Source of the DNA: a virus
Direction: 5' to 3' (one strand)
Virus record (IMG/VR): IMGVR_UViG_3300035181_000357
Span: 146,612-210,611 of that record
DNA length: 64,000 bases
Made by a program: the position numbers and the translations under genes. This document shows, piece by piece, positions 46,611-53,667 of this stretch (positions within the stretch are counted from its first letter, which is position 1; every line of letters starts with the position of its first letter). The notes under the pieces were generated by a model. That model was not told the origin of the DNA. It searched no databases and saw only the letters and a program-made list of their open reading frames with translations.

Positions 46611-47279
46611 ATGAAACACTACACACCAGACGAACTAGCCGAGCATATAAAGTGGCGGAAAAGCAACAAAACAGGTAAGTATGCTGACCTCCAGGGTGTT
46701 AACCTCCAGGGTGCCGACCTCCGGGGTTCCTACCTCCGGGGTGCTAACCTAACGGGTGCCAACCTCCAGCGTGCCGACCTTCGGGGTGCCGACCTCCGGC
46801 GTACCTACCTCACGGGTGCCGACCTCCGGGGTGCTAACCTCCAGGGTGCTGACCTCCAGGGTGCTGACCTCCGGCGTGCCGACCTCCGGGATGCCTACCT
46901 CACGGGTGCCAACCTCCAGGATGCCTACCTCACGGGTGCCGACCTCCGGGATGCTGACCTCCAGGATGCCTACCTTCATGGAATAAAGATCAAGAAGACG
47001 GCAGTATTCAGTGGACTTTACAAATACATCGCCATGCCGGTGATCGCTGAAGACGGGGTTGAATATATCCAGCTCGGATGCCACTTCCGGCTCGTGTCCG
47101 AGTGGGAAGCCAATTTTTGGAATAACCCCAGCGAATTTCCAGAAGACGGAAGCACTGGCAGCCTCCAGCGGCTCATGGCGTATCAGGCTTGCCTGGAATG
47201 GCTGCGAATTAACCGCGAATCGGTCAGAATAAGTCTGAAACTGTCGTTCCCGAGAAACTGTAACTGTCCAGAGGCATGA
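46611..47279 (+). CDS. Pentapeptide-repeat protein
   Basis: 222 residues; AAAGGAG upstream. Residues 25-125 are about 20 tandem A(D/N)LxG-type pentapeptides (GADLRGADLR pattern), predicted to form a right-handed quadrilateral beta helix. The C-terminal 95 residues (KIKKTAVFSGLYKYIAMPVI...) form a domain seen with such repeats in bacterial and phage proteins. Some pentapeptide proteins mimic DNA to inhibit gyrase. DNA is far richer in G/C than its neighbours, suggesting recent acquisition. A tRNA 3' fragment follows. Confidence 0.88.
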   Translation: MKHYTPDELAEHIKWRKSNKTGKYADLQGVNLQGADLRGSYLRGANLTGANLQRADLRGADLRRTYLTGADLRGANLQGADLQGADLRRADLRDAYLTGANLQDAYLTGADLRDADLQDAYLHGIKIKKTAVFSGLYKYIAMPVIAEDGVEYIQLGCHFRLVSEWEANFWNNPSEFPEDGSTGSLQRLMAYQACLEWLRINRESVRISLKLSFPRNCNCPEA

Positions 47280-47330
47280 CCAAGAGAAAGAAGCCATAGG
47301 GGTTCGATTCCCTTTAGAGGCTCCGAACTT
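47280..47330 (+). pseudogene. tRNA 3' fragment after the pentapeptide gene
   Basis: ATAGGGGTTCGATTCCCTTT followed by AGAGGC TCCG has a T arm and 3' acceptor strand without a matching 5' half nearby. Partial complement GCCTC occurs at 46,472, before the pentapeptide gene, so insertion of that gene into a tRNA is possible. Confidence 0.4.
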
Positions 47331-47357
47331 CAGTATATAAGTGTGAAGGAGGTTCCA

Positions 47358-47513
47358 ATGCTTCTATTTATTTTAGGATTTGTATTGGGTGTTATCGGTG
47401 CAAGTCTGGTAATCCTCAATAACAAGAATAAGGCTCTCGCTGCTATTCAAGCTGCTAAAGAGTTATCGGAAAAAGAGTTAGCTGTTCTAAAAGCTAAAAC
47501 TCAGATACGTTAG
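47358..47513 (+). CDS. 51-residue membrane protein with coiled-coil tail
   Basis: AAGGAGG 7 bp before ATG. N-terminal helix (LLFILGFVLGVIGASLVIL) then an Ala/Lys/Glu-rich helix (AAIQAAKELSEKELAVLKAK). Bitopic anchor with a cytoplasmic coiled coil. Function unknown. Confidence 0.65.
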   Translation: MLLFILGFVLGVIGASLVILNNKNKALAAIQAAKELSEKELAVLKAKTQIR

Positions 47514-47640
47514 TTAATGCTGTATCGCCCTCTATCATGGGTTATACAGAGTCTTTATGATAGCGTCTAGGTTGGCTCCGGAGCCTAGATGTGAAGTTAG
47601 CAACCATTCCAGGTTGTTGAATCCATCCGGAGCACCCTAT
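47514..47640 (+). other. tRNA-like minihelix region
   Basis: GCTCCGG pairs with CCGGAGC followed by A and CCC around 47,577-47,637, with a GGTTGTTGAATCC T-arm-like segment, but only about 45 nt lie between. Probably a truncated tRNA or a tRNA-like hairpin. Confidence 0.35.
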
Positions 47641-47724
47641 GCCTCTGTAGGCGAATTGGTCTAGCCACTGGATTTAGGTTCCAGGCCTTCGGGCGTCTCG
47701 GTTCGATTCCGAGCAGAGGTACCA
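47641..47724 (+). tRNA. trnL: tRNA-Leu(UAG)
   Basis: Acceptor GCCTCTG/CAGAGGT, anticodon stem CTGGA/TCCAG, loop TTTAGGT (UAG), long variable arm, T arm CTCGG TTCGATT CCGAG, CCA encoded. Confidence 0.93.
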
Positions 47725-47798
47725 ATACCCAATTAGTTCAACGACAGAACATATCTTTGACGTAGATAGGATGAAGGTTGACTCCTTCATTGGGTATC
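47725..47798 (+). tRNA. trnV: tRNA-Val(GAC) with atypical T arm
   Basis: Acceptor ATACCCA/TGGGTAT, anticodon stem TATCT/AGATA, loop TTGACGT (GAC). The T arm is ATGAAGG/CCTTCAT around TTGACT, lacking the TTC core; CCA not encoded. Starts directly after the CCA of tRNA-Leu(UAG). Confidence 0.7.
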
Positions 47799-47804
47799 AA
47801 CAAT

Positions 47805-47880
47805 GCTGATTAAGCACATGCGGACGTGCACATCTTTGGTAAGGATGAGGTAGTGGGTTCAAGGCCCATAATCAGCTCCA
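47805..47880 (+). tRNA. trnT: tRNA-Thr(GGU)
   Basis: Acceptor GCTGATT/AATCAGC, D stem GCAC/GTGC, anticodon stem CATCT/GGATG, loop TTGGTAA (GGU), CCA encoded. Confidence 0.93.
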
Positions 47881-47882
47881 TT

Positions 47883-47956
47883 GCTTCCATAGTTTAGTGG
47901 TAGAATTTCTGCTTGCCATGCAGAGGACACGAGTTCAAGTCTCGTTGGAAGCTCCA
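47883..47956 (+). tRNA. trnG: tRNA-Gly(GCC)
   Basis: Acceptor GCTTCCA/TGGAAGC, anticodon stem TCTGC/GCAGA, loop TTGCCAT (GCC), T arm ACGAG TTCAAGT CTCGT, CCA encoded. Confidence 0.94.
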
Positions 47957-47959
47957 AAC

Positions 47960-48034
47960 AACTCAGTAGCTGAAAGGATTAGCATTTGTTTCCTAAACAA
48001 AGGCATGTGGGTTCGAGTCCCATCTGAGTTACCA
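47960..48034 (+). tRNA. trnR: tRNA-Arg(CCU)
   Basis: Acceptor AACTCAG/CTGAGTT, anticodon stem TTTGT/ACAAA, loop TTCCTAA (CCU), T arm GTGGG TTCGAGT CCCAT, CCA encoded. Confidence 0.93.
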
Positions 48035-48036
48035 AT

Positions 48037-48258
48037 ATGACATACTACTGCGACGAAATGAGACACCTTATTTGTATCCCATACAGTGTAGGAAATCTAC
48101 ATCTGATGGCTGAGGATCTAGATATAAAGAGATGTTGGTATCATCCTGGAAAATATCCACATTATGATATCCCTAAGAAAAGAATAAAAGAAATTCAAGA
48201 AAAGTGTATTCTTGTAGATCCAAGGGTATTACTGCTAATGATAAAGAGTTCTTTCTGA
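48037..48258 (+). CDS. DUF4031-like small protein
   Basis: 73 residues starting 3 bp after the CCA of tRNA-Arg, with no evident Shine-Dalgarno, so the transcript may be leaderless or processed by tRNA 3' cleavage. The order LHLMAEDLDIKRCWYHPG, HYDIPKKR and VDPRVLL matches the short DUF4031 family seen in actinobacteria and phages. No function is known. Confidence 0.55.
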   Translation: MTYYCDEMRHLICIPYSVGNLHLMAEDLDIKRCWYHPGKYPHYDIPKKRIKEIQEKCILVDPRVLLLMIKSSF

Positions 48259-48580
48259 CGCCACTCGACTTGTTTCATCTTACATGTTGATGGGGAGAAG
48301 TTATCCCCTCGTGGTACCAAGTTGTTGGGCACTTACAACGGAGCTAGTTGCCGAGCTAGATAGGGAATGTGGTCCCGAATTCAATCCATATCGTTGTCTG
48401 CCAACGTGTTCGTGCAGTGAATGAGCTCCCGTCAGCGAGTGAATATAAAGCTGAATAGGTTATCACGAGACTCTATAGTGATCTCCGAAGACACGAGTCA
48501 ACCTCTTCGTCAGAAGATTCTATTATCTACGATAAATCAGTTCGTAATCATTCCTTAGTTATATAGAGGAGTGACTCACG
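48259..48580 (+). other. 322-bp structured intergenic region
   Basis: No gene. Hairpins GGGGA/TCCCC (near 48,290), CTAG-GAGCTAG and GTTGTAAG-like complements near 48,325-48,360 suggest RNA structure. A TTAGTTATATAG sequence about 20 bp before AGAGGAG may act as the promoter of the next gene. Confidence 0.35.
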
Positions 48581-48976
48581 ATGAAGACTTTGTTCCACCA
48601 GCATCTTCTTGTTAAAGCCTGGGTTAATAATGCCCCTACTTCAGAAGAATCTCTGAATTCATGGCTGCGTGAACTAGTATCCTGTATAGATATGAAGATC
48701 TGTATAGAACCTAGATCACAGTATGTCGATGCTCCTGGAAATCGAGGTCTGACTGGGCAGATAGGTATTGAGACTTCTCATATCGCTATTCATATATGGG
48801 ATGAGGAAAAGCCTGGTATGCTTCAAATGGATGTATATAGTTGTAAATGTTTCGATACCAAAACGGTTATTGATAAAATAGCTGAGTGGAATCTCACTAA
48901 GTATGAGTGTATGACAATAGATAGAAATGAAGAGTTCTCTATTAAGGAGCACTCTGTAGTAATCCTAGGGAGATAA
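48581..48976 (+). CDS. S-adenosylmethionine decarboxylase-like protein (SpeD family)
   Basis: 131 residues, the usual size of bacterial proenzymes. Core signature: GLTGQIGIETSHIAIHIWDE at residues 56-75, with Ser66 as candidate pyruvoyl-forming residue, His71 five residues later as in bacterial SpeD, then MDVYSCKC with Cys88/Cys90. SpeD makes decarboxylated AdoMet for spermidine synthesis; phage homologues are known in cyanophages. The cleavage-site residue before Ser is Thr rather than Glu, so activity is uncertain. Its stop codon lies inside tRNA-Trp. Confidence 0.7.
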   Translation: MKTLFHQHLLVKAWVNNAPTSEESLNSWLRELVSCIDMKICIEPRSQYVDAPGNRGLTGQIGIETSHIAIHIWDEEKPGMLQMDVYSCKCFDTKTVIDKIAEWNLTKYECMTIDRNEEFSIKEHSVVILGR

Positions 48977-49042
48977 GTGTTACGATAGCACGGAGGTCTC
49001 CAAAACCTCAGGCCATGGGTTTGACTCCCTGATTTCCCGCCA
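48968..49042 (+). tRNA. trnW: tRNA-Trp(CCA)
   Basis: Acceptor GGGAGAT/ATTTCCC, anticodon stem GAGGT/ACCTC, loop CTCCAAA (CCA), CCA encoded. Its first nine bases (GGGAGATAA) are the last codons and stop of the SpeD-like gene. Confidence 0.88.
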
Positions 49043-49114
49043 AGAAGAGAGATAGAAATGCTGCTATTCTATTCTCTAGTAAATCCTACCACCGCCACCA
49101 CTCTATGAGGTTGT

Positions 49115-49450
49115 ATGAAAGTTTTTGTCTTCGGCTCAAATCTTTCTGGAATCCATGGAGCAGGTGCCGCCAGATGTGCTGTTGAAGAACATGGTGCTAT
49201 CTGGGGTCAAGGTATCGGATTCCAAGGCCGATCCTATGGCATTCCAACCAAGGATGAACATATTGAAACCCTTCCACTTCCTAGAATTCAGGAATATGTG
49301 GAAGGGTTTTTACATTTTGCTACACAGAATCCAGATATGAGTTTCATTGTAACCAGGATTGGATGTGGACTAGCTGGGTATACTGATAAGGACATTGCTC
49401 CGTTCTTTAAATATGCTCCGAGCAACTGCTTCTTGCCTGGTAACTGGTAA
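49115..49450 (+). CDS. Macro-domain-like protein
   Basis: 111 residues; GAGG upstream. Pattern VFGSNLSGIHGAGAARCA...WGQGIGFQGRSYGIPTKDE...FIVTRIGCGLAGYTDKDIAPFF is that of a compact phage/bacterial family with a macro-like fold (GAGAA-type loop and RIGCGLAG). Macro folds bind ADP-ribose or nucleotides. This may link to the NAD-related genes, but activity is not shown. First gene after the tRNA array. Confidence 0.75.
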   Translation: MKVFVFGSNLSGIHGAGAARCAVEEHGAIWGQGIGFQGRSYGIPTKDEHIETLPLPRIQEYVEGFLHFATQNPDMSFIVTRIGCGLAGYTDKDIAPFFKYAPSNCFLPGNW

Positions 49451-49500
49451 TATAAATTAACTTCTTTCATCTTTAGTGTTATTATAGAGTGAGGAAAGTT

Positions 49501-49605
49501 ATGGCTGTTCCAATCAAGCGAAAGAGCAACAAGAAGACCAAGTTAGGAAAGAAAGGTCCTCGTACTCCAGGAAAGAAAGTAAAACTAAGACGTAAGGGTC
49601 ACTAA
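49501..49605 (+). CDS. 34-residue highly basic peptide, bL32-like N-terminus
   Basis: GAGGAAAGTT before ATG. Product MAVPIKRKSNKKTKLGKKG... with 15 Lys/Arg of 34 residues. The MAVPxKRKxxK start resembles ribosomal protein bL32, which begins MAVPKRKTS, but the zinc-binding part is absent. Could be a ribosome-associated or nucleic-acid-binding peptide. Confidence 0.55.
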   Translation: MAVPIKRKSNKKTKLGKKGPRTPGKKVKLRRKGH

Positions 49606-49606
49606 A

Positions 49607-50407
49607 ATGAATCTAAAGGAACTAGAGAATCTGGCAAGGGCTGGAGAATCCATCGCGGATTGGTTCCGTGGTGAATTTATGTCTAGTAGGAAAGAACCTG
49701 TAAAATTCCTTAAAGATATCCAGACTATAAATCTCCCCAAATATGGAGCTGGTACCTTATACAGATGGACATGGCTTAAAAAGAAAGACATGCAAGCTGT
49801 TAAGAGTGCTAAGAAGATATCAATTAAATCTGGAAAGCGTGGAACCCAGTCTTGGACTGATTCTATCGCATCTGCCATAGAGTTCTATGAAGAGATAGGG
49901 CGAGCTCCCAGATGGAAAGAAGAGAGGACATGGGAGCATGGTATTGTTGAAGCTGTTATCCCTGGTAACAAAATCCTGTGCTTTGAGCATGATCTCTTAG
50001 AACTGTATAATACTGCATACAAAGAAGTTATAGCTTTAAAGGCCAAGGATCTAAAGGGAAAAGAAACTGTCCTCCGATATCATGGTATACCACAAGATGA
50101 CTTCAAAGAATACCTATCTAATCAGATATCTGATTGTAAACATGTCCTCGAAGAATATATTAATCAACGAGAATGGGTTGTAAAATTGGACAACGCTCTC
50201 GTACAGGCAGTAGATATTCATGTCAAAGGATGGACTTCAGTGAAATCAAGTGCTGAGACTCCTGACCATGTAATCATTGTGATCGATGATCCAGATACTG
50301 GAGAATCTCATGTAGAGTTTCCAGATTCAAACGTAGTACCATTTAACCGAGAAGAACCTTTACAGCAAGCTGCCAGCTTTACATCTAAGTTACTTAAAAA
50401 GGATTAA
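49607..50407 (+). CDS. Hypothetical protein with C-terminal FTSKLLKKD
   Basis: 266 residues beginning 1 bp after the previous stop. N-terminal half is basic (residues 15-80: SIADWFRGEFMSSRKEP, WTWLKKKDMQAVKSAKK), C-terminal half acidic. Ends ASFTSKLLKKD, carrying the recurrent F-x-S-K-L-L-K peptide. No known fold. Two base pairs before the next gene's ATG. Confidence 0.7.
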   Translation: MNLKELENLARAGESIADWFRGEFMSSRKEPVKFLKDIQTINLPKYGAGTLYRWTWLKKKDMQAVKSAKKISIKSGKRGTQSWTDSIASAIEFYEEIGRAPRWKEERTWEHGIVEAVIPGNKILCFEHDLLELYNTAYKEVIALKAKDLKGKETVLRYHGIPQDDFKEYLSNQISDCKHVLEEYINQREWVVKLDNALVQAVDIHVKGWTSVKSSAETPDHVIIVIDDPDTGESHVEFPDSNVVPFNREEPLQQAASFTSKLLKKD

Positions 50408-50408
50408 C

Positions 50409-51353
50409 ATGAGAATTAATATTACCGCTGATATGCATTCCCTGGTCCAAAAAATGAAGAAGGAAGGATCCATTACAAAACAATATGTGATGAAGATGCC
50501 TAATGTGACCAGGACTTTGAAAGCGCTGTTGAAGCATGGATTTGTCGAGGGTATCGGATCGGATCATAGGACATTTGAATTGACAGATATGGGGAAGCAG
50601 CTAGCCGAATTGACTCCTAGATTTTCTGGATATGGATTCACTAATGAAGGTCATCCATCTGATTCATGGACCGTCATCGTTGAGAACGGTACCGTGTCTA
50701 ATCCAAAAAACCCAAAGAAAGAACTAAGAAAAGATTTCAGAAAGACATTCCCTGTTACCGATACTAGAACTCTCGAAGAGACTCAGAATGAGAAAGAGGG
50801 GAAATTTGGTTCGAAGCTGTTGAATGTAATAGATAATCGAGAACTAGGAAAGTCCGGGATCTATCGTATTGATAAAGCCTATAAGCCTAAAGTAGATGAT
50901 AACATCGATTACTATGATCGTGTAGGAGACAAGCGATATGGGACTATCCTAGAGATAACGGACAAGGGTATGTCAGTACAAGACTCACAGTCAAAGAAGG
51001 TCGTTAAGCTAAAATTCGGAGCATTCAAGAAAGCTAATGGATTCGAGAACATTCTAGGACAGGTGAAAGATTTTGCTGAGAGCCTTGTAACTGGTGGGAC
51101 ACTCATTACATATGAAAAATTTAAAGAATCTAGTAATCTAGATCCGCGTTCATATGTAAAGATGTGGGTACTAAGAGATGTGTTGATCACTTCTGCAGGT
51201 AACGCACTACCTTACTATGGTGGTTTCGAATATGTAGGTAAAGAACACAAGACAACTGTAGGTGATTACGTTATCTATTCTAACGAGGACAGTCGCGTTA
51301 ATGAACTGATCAACAATCTCCTAGGTAATGTAGGAGATGAAGATGAGGACTAA
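50409..51353 (+). CDS. Hypothetical protein with winged-helix-like N-terminus
   Basis: 314 residues. Residues 1-75 (SLVQKMKKEGSITKQYVMK...LLKHGFVEGIGSD...FELTDMGKQLAEL) have the spacing of a winged helix as in MarR/ArsR-type domains. Middle contains KFGSKLLNVI (about residue 137), an internal form of the F-x-S-K-L-L peptide. The C-terminal part is mixed alpha/beta. Possibly DNA-binding; not proven. Confidence 0.6.
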   Translation: MRINITADMHSLVQKMKKEGSITKQYVMKMPNVTRTLKALLKHGFVEGIGSDHRTFELTDMGKQLAELTPRFSGYGFTNEGHPSDSWTVIVENGTVSNPKNPKKELRKDFRKTFPVTDTRTLEETQNEKEGKFGSKLLNVIDNRELGKSGIYRIDKAYKPKVDDNIDYYDRVGDKRYGTILEITDKGMSVQDSQSKKVVKLKFGAFKKANGFENILGQVKDFAESLVTGGTLITYEKFKESSNLDPRSYVKMWVLRDVLITSAGNALPYYGGFEYVGKEHKTTVGDYVIYSNEDSRVNELINNLLGNVGDEDED

Positions 51354-52221
51354 ATTCGTGGAAGATGACGAACATGGTGAAATTCATGAATCTGCTGCCA
51401 AGTTGAAATTCCAAGTAGGTGATATCATAACTTCAGATTGGAGAAGTGGAACAAACTATGAAGTCCTAGAAGTTCTAGATGGTGGTAAGTTGAAACTTAA
51501 ACCAATGTCTGGAGGGCTAGGTGAGTTTGTACAGAAGGCAGATACATTTGAGATGGTAAAGCCTAAGAATCCTCCTGTCCCAAAGGTATACAAATCTAGA
51601 CCTACGGATTTCGAACGAGCAGAGAAGTATATCAAGAAGATTGTAGATAGATTAGAAGCTCATGCTGCTGATATCGCTGATGAAGTGTACAATCAATTCA
51701 GACCTCAGTTTGAAGAAGCTATGTCTGATGTACAGCAGGATCCAGATGTAGATGAAGCTATTCAAGTTGGTATCAATGATGCTATCTCTGATGCTATGGA
51801 TGATTTTCATGTTCCACAGGATCTAGAAGATATCGTTAGAACAGAATGTCTTACTGAACTCCACTACCCTGGTGGACGAGTTGTTCCTGACCAGATGGTG
51901 AATGTAAAAGATCTGTCGAAGAAATCTGCTCTAAGACTATATTCTCCTACTCCTCTAGGTCGTGGAGATTGGAGAGTAAAAGAAGCTAATTCAAAGCAAG
52001 CATTCGATTACGCAGGAGTAGCAGAGGCAGTAACCCTCATCACTCGTGCTAAGAAACAAGCAGAAGAGCTCTCTTCTACTATGGCTGCTTTAGCTAATAG
52101 AGCATCTGGAGACCAGGCTATTCAAGTGTTATTGACCAAGCATACTGAGGATGTCAAGAATCTCGGTACTTGGTTGAACAGTTTATTGAATAGAGATATG
52201 AAAAGTGGCAGAACCACATGA
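51343..52221 (+). CDS. Hypothetical acidic protein (292 residues)
   Basis: ATG 51343 is 6 bp after TAGGAG and overlaps the preceding stop; an ATG at 51337 is too close to it. Beta-barrel-like region at residues 20-70 (KFQVGDIITSDWRSGTNYEVL), then an acidic helical middle and a helical C-terminus. No family. Stop overlaps the next start. Confidence 0.65.
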   Translation: MRTKFVEDDEHGEIHESAAKLKFQVGDIITSDWRSGTNYEVLEVLDGGKLKLKPMSGGLGEFVQKADTFEMVKPKNPPVPKVYKSRPTDFERAEKYIKKIVDRLEAHAADIADEVYNQFRPQFEEAMSDVQQDPDVDEAIQVGINDAISDAMDDFHVPQDLEDIVRTECLTELHYPGGRVVPDQMVNVKDLSKKSALRLYSPTPLGRGDWRVKEANSKQAFDYAGVAEAVTLITRAKKQAEELSSTMAALANRASGDQAIQVLLTKHTEDVKNLGTWLNSLLNRDMKSGRTT

Positions 52222-52417
52222 CTCCAGATCAATACCTCGATGAGATCAAAGAATTCTTCCCAGATGCCGTTGCCGGTAAAGATGGATTGATAACTGGGAC
52301 GGAGAGTTGACACCCGAGGAAATAGACGATTGGGATGATAGAGAAGAAATAAATCGTCTCACTCGTGATCTCGATAGATATCTAGAATTAGAACGATCTA
52401 ATGAAAAGGGCTGGTAA
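52218..52417 (+). pseudogene. Small frameshifted gene
   Basis: ATG overlapping the previous stop (ATGA) reads MTPDQYLDEIKEFFPDAVAG... for 30 codons to a TGA at 52308. From about 52,285 the -1 frame continues with IDNWDGELTPEEIDDWDDRE... to TAA at 52415, a highly coding-like acidic stretch. A single missing base near 52,285 explains both. Either a decayed gene, a -1 frameshift site, or a sequence error. Confidence 0.6.
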
Positions 52418-52430
52418 ACCAGCCCTTTTA
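52408..52430 (+). terminator. Bidirectional terminator
   Basis: GGGCTGG TAAA CCAGCCC followed by TTTT on the plus strand and preceded by AAAA, so it can serve both converging transcription units. It overlaps the stop of the frameshifted gene. Confidence 0.85.
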
Positions 52431-53435
52431 TCATACCTGAATAGAACAACAGAATTGCTTCCTATCATAGACATGAAGATTCCAGTAATACTGCTGCCAT
52501 TCAATAGCCCAATCCCTAAGCCAGTCACGATCACCATCTTCAGGAAGAGAAGATGCATCACGAACACTATCTAGTTCAGCTAGGTCGTCTGTGAGCTTCT
52601 CCTGTAGATAATCATAAGAGAACTTATTATCCCGGATATCTAGATAGAACTGACGATTTAGAGTTGGATATACGATCTGACCAGTGGTTAGAAGTTCCTT
52701 GGCCTCGGCACAGATACGGAATGCATGCATCATGGCCTTTAGATCCTGGCCATCCTCCTTAGCTGTCCTAGCACGTTTTCCGTAGCGAGCGATCAAAGCT
52801 TGTAAAGGATCAACCCAGGCCTCAACTCTCGTAGTCTTACCGAAAGACTTACCACCAACGCGAACCAATTCCTCTTCTGTTTTGTTGACCCAATAGTCAC
52901 AACCCTCTCGATTACCAAAGATCTCCTTAGTCTTCTCCCAGGTCTCGTCACCCATGACATAGAATCTGGGGTTTCCAACGGTCTTTAGGATGGTCCTAAT
53001 CCAATCTAGGAAATCCTCAGCAGTACGCAGGTTCTCTCCTTTGAGAGTGTACTTCACTGCCTGTCCTTTGCAATAACCAGCATAGGATGCGATGTTCTTG
53101 GAGATTAGACGCTCTCGGTTCTTGACCAAGACCTTCCATGCATAAGACCACTCTACCCAAGTATCCTCAGGGGAGAACAACATAGAGATGTTGTTGGTCT
53201 GCTGGTCAGATAAAAGCTTTGCGAATCGCTGGATATGGAAGTATTCTTCTTCCACCTTCTGTTCACCTTCGAGTCCGTTGTTGATTTCAAGGACATCAAA
53301 TTTAGCCTGACGCTGCATATACTCATCCAACGACGGGCACAGATAGATGCCCTTGTAGTCCGTATCGGACCCAGGGCGATTTGTTCCAAATAGCTTGGAA
53401 CCGTAGACACATTTAAAAAGCAATGGGTATTTCAT
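52431..53435 (-). CDS. RlaP-type nucleotidyltransferase (RNA-repair associated)
   Basis: 334 residues. The polymerase-beta-type signature is at the N-terminus: VYGSKLFGTNRPGSDTDYKG (residues 10-29; GS and DxD). Length and HIQRFAKLL, KYTLKGE... pattern match the RlaP family, which in other genomes clusters with RNA ligases and is thought to add nucleotides during RNA repair. This phage also carries an RNA ligase and polynucleotide kinase at 33,637-35,614. Upstream are two tiny coupled genes. Confidence 0.75.
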   Translation of the reverse strand: MKYPLLFKCVYGSKLFGTNRPGSDTDYKGIYLCPSLDEYMQRQAKFDVLEINNGLEGEQKVEEEYFHIQRFAKLLSDQQTNNISMLFSPEDTWVEWSYAWKVLVKNRERLISKNIASYAGYCKGQAVKYTLKGENLRTAEDFLDWIRTILKTVGNPRFYVMGDETWEKTKEIFGNREGCDYWVNKTEEELVRVGGKSFGKTTRVEAWVDPLQALIARYGKRARTAKEDGQDLKAMMHAFRICAEAKELLTTGQIVYPTLNRQFYLDIRDNKFSYDYLQEKLTDDLAELDSVRDASSLPEDGDRDWLRDWAIEWQQYYWNLHVYDRKQFCCSIQV

Positions 53436-53437
53436 TT

Positions 53438-53572
53438 TTATCCTAACATCCAGATGGTTCGCGTTAATTCTTTACGAGATTTGGGATCCAGACCCCAGAT
53501 AAAGATACAGGCCAGAATCCCGAGAATGACACCGACAACAATCTCGATAATAATACTTTTATCCTTCTTCAT
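53438..53572 (-). CDS. 44-residue membrane protein
   Basis: ATG preceded by GGAGGAACCT. Single hydrophobic helix (IIIEIVVGVILGILACIFIW) near the N-terminus and a short basic tail. The start overlaps the preceding tiny gene's stop. Lies immediately before the RlaP-like gene. Confidence 0.65.
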   Translation of the reverse strand: MKKDKSIIIEIVVGVILGILACIFIWGLDPKSRKELTRTIWMLG

Positions 53573-53667
53573 AGGTTCCTCCAGATGAACAGGCTCATGC
53601 CTGATTGAAAAGTTCGTCCAATCTCAGTATGGAGTTGATCAAGTAGAAGCTGCTCCTTGATGTTCAT
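53569..53667 (-). CDS. 32-residue peptide between the CCA enzyme and membrane gene
   Basis: ATG overlaps the stop of the CCA-adding enzyme gene (ATGA), and its stop overlaps the next ATG. Sequence NIKEQLLLDQLHTEIGRTFQ is amphipathic helical. Kept because both ends are coupled to neighbours; expression not certain. Confidence 0.5.
   Translation of the reverse strand: MNIKEQLLLDQLHTEIGRTFQSGMSLFIWRNL

Noticed and set aside
46680-46980. CRISPR-like repeat spacing in the pentapeptide gene
   Set aside because: Repeats are in-frame 15-bp codon repeats within a gene; no spacers, no cas genes. No CRISPR array was seen elsewhere.
46749-47297. 182-codon minus-strand frame opposite the pentapeptide repeats
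   Set aside because: Mirror of the repetitive codons; no ribosome binding site.
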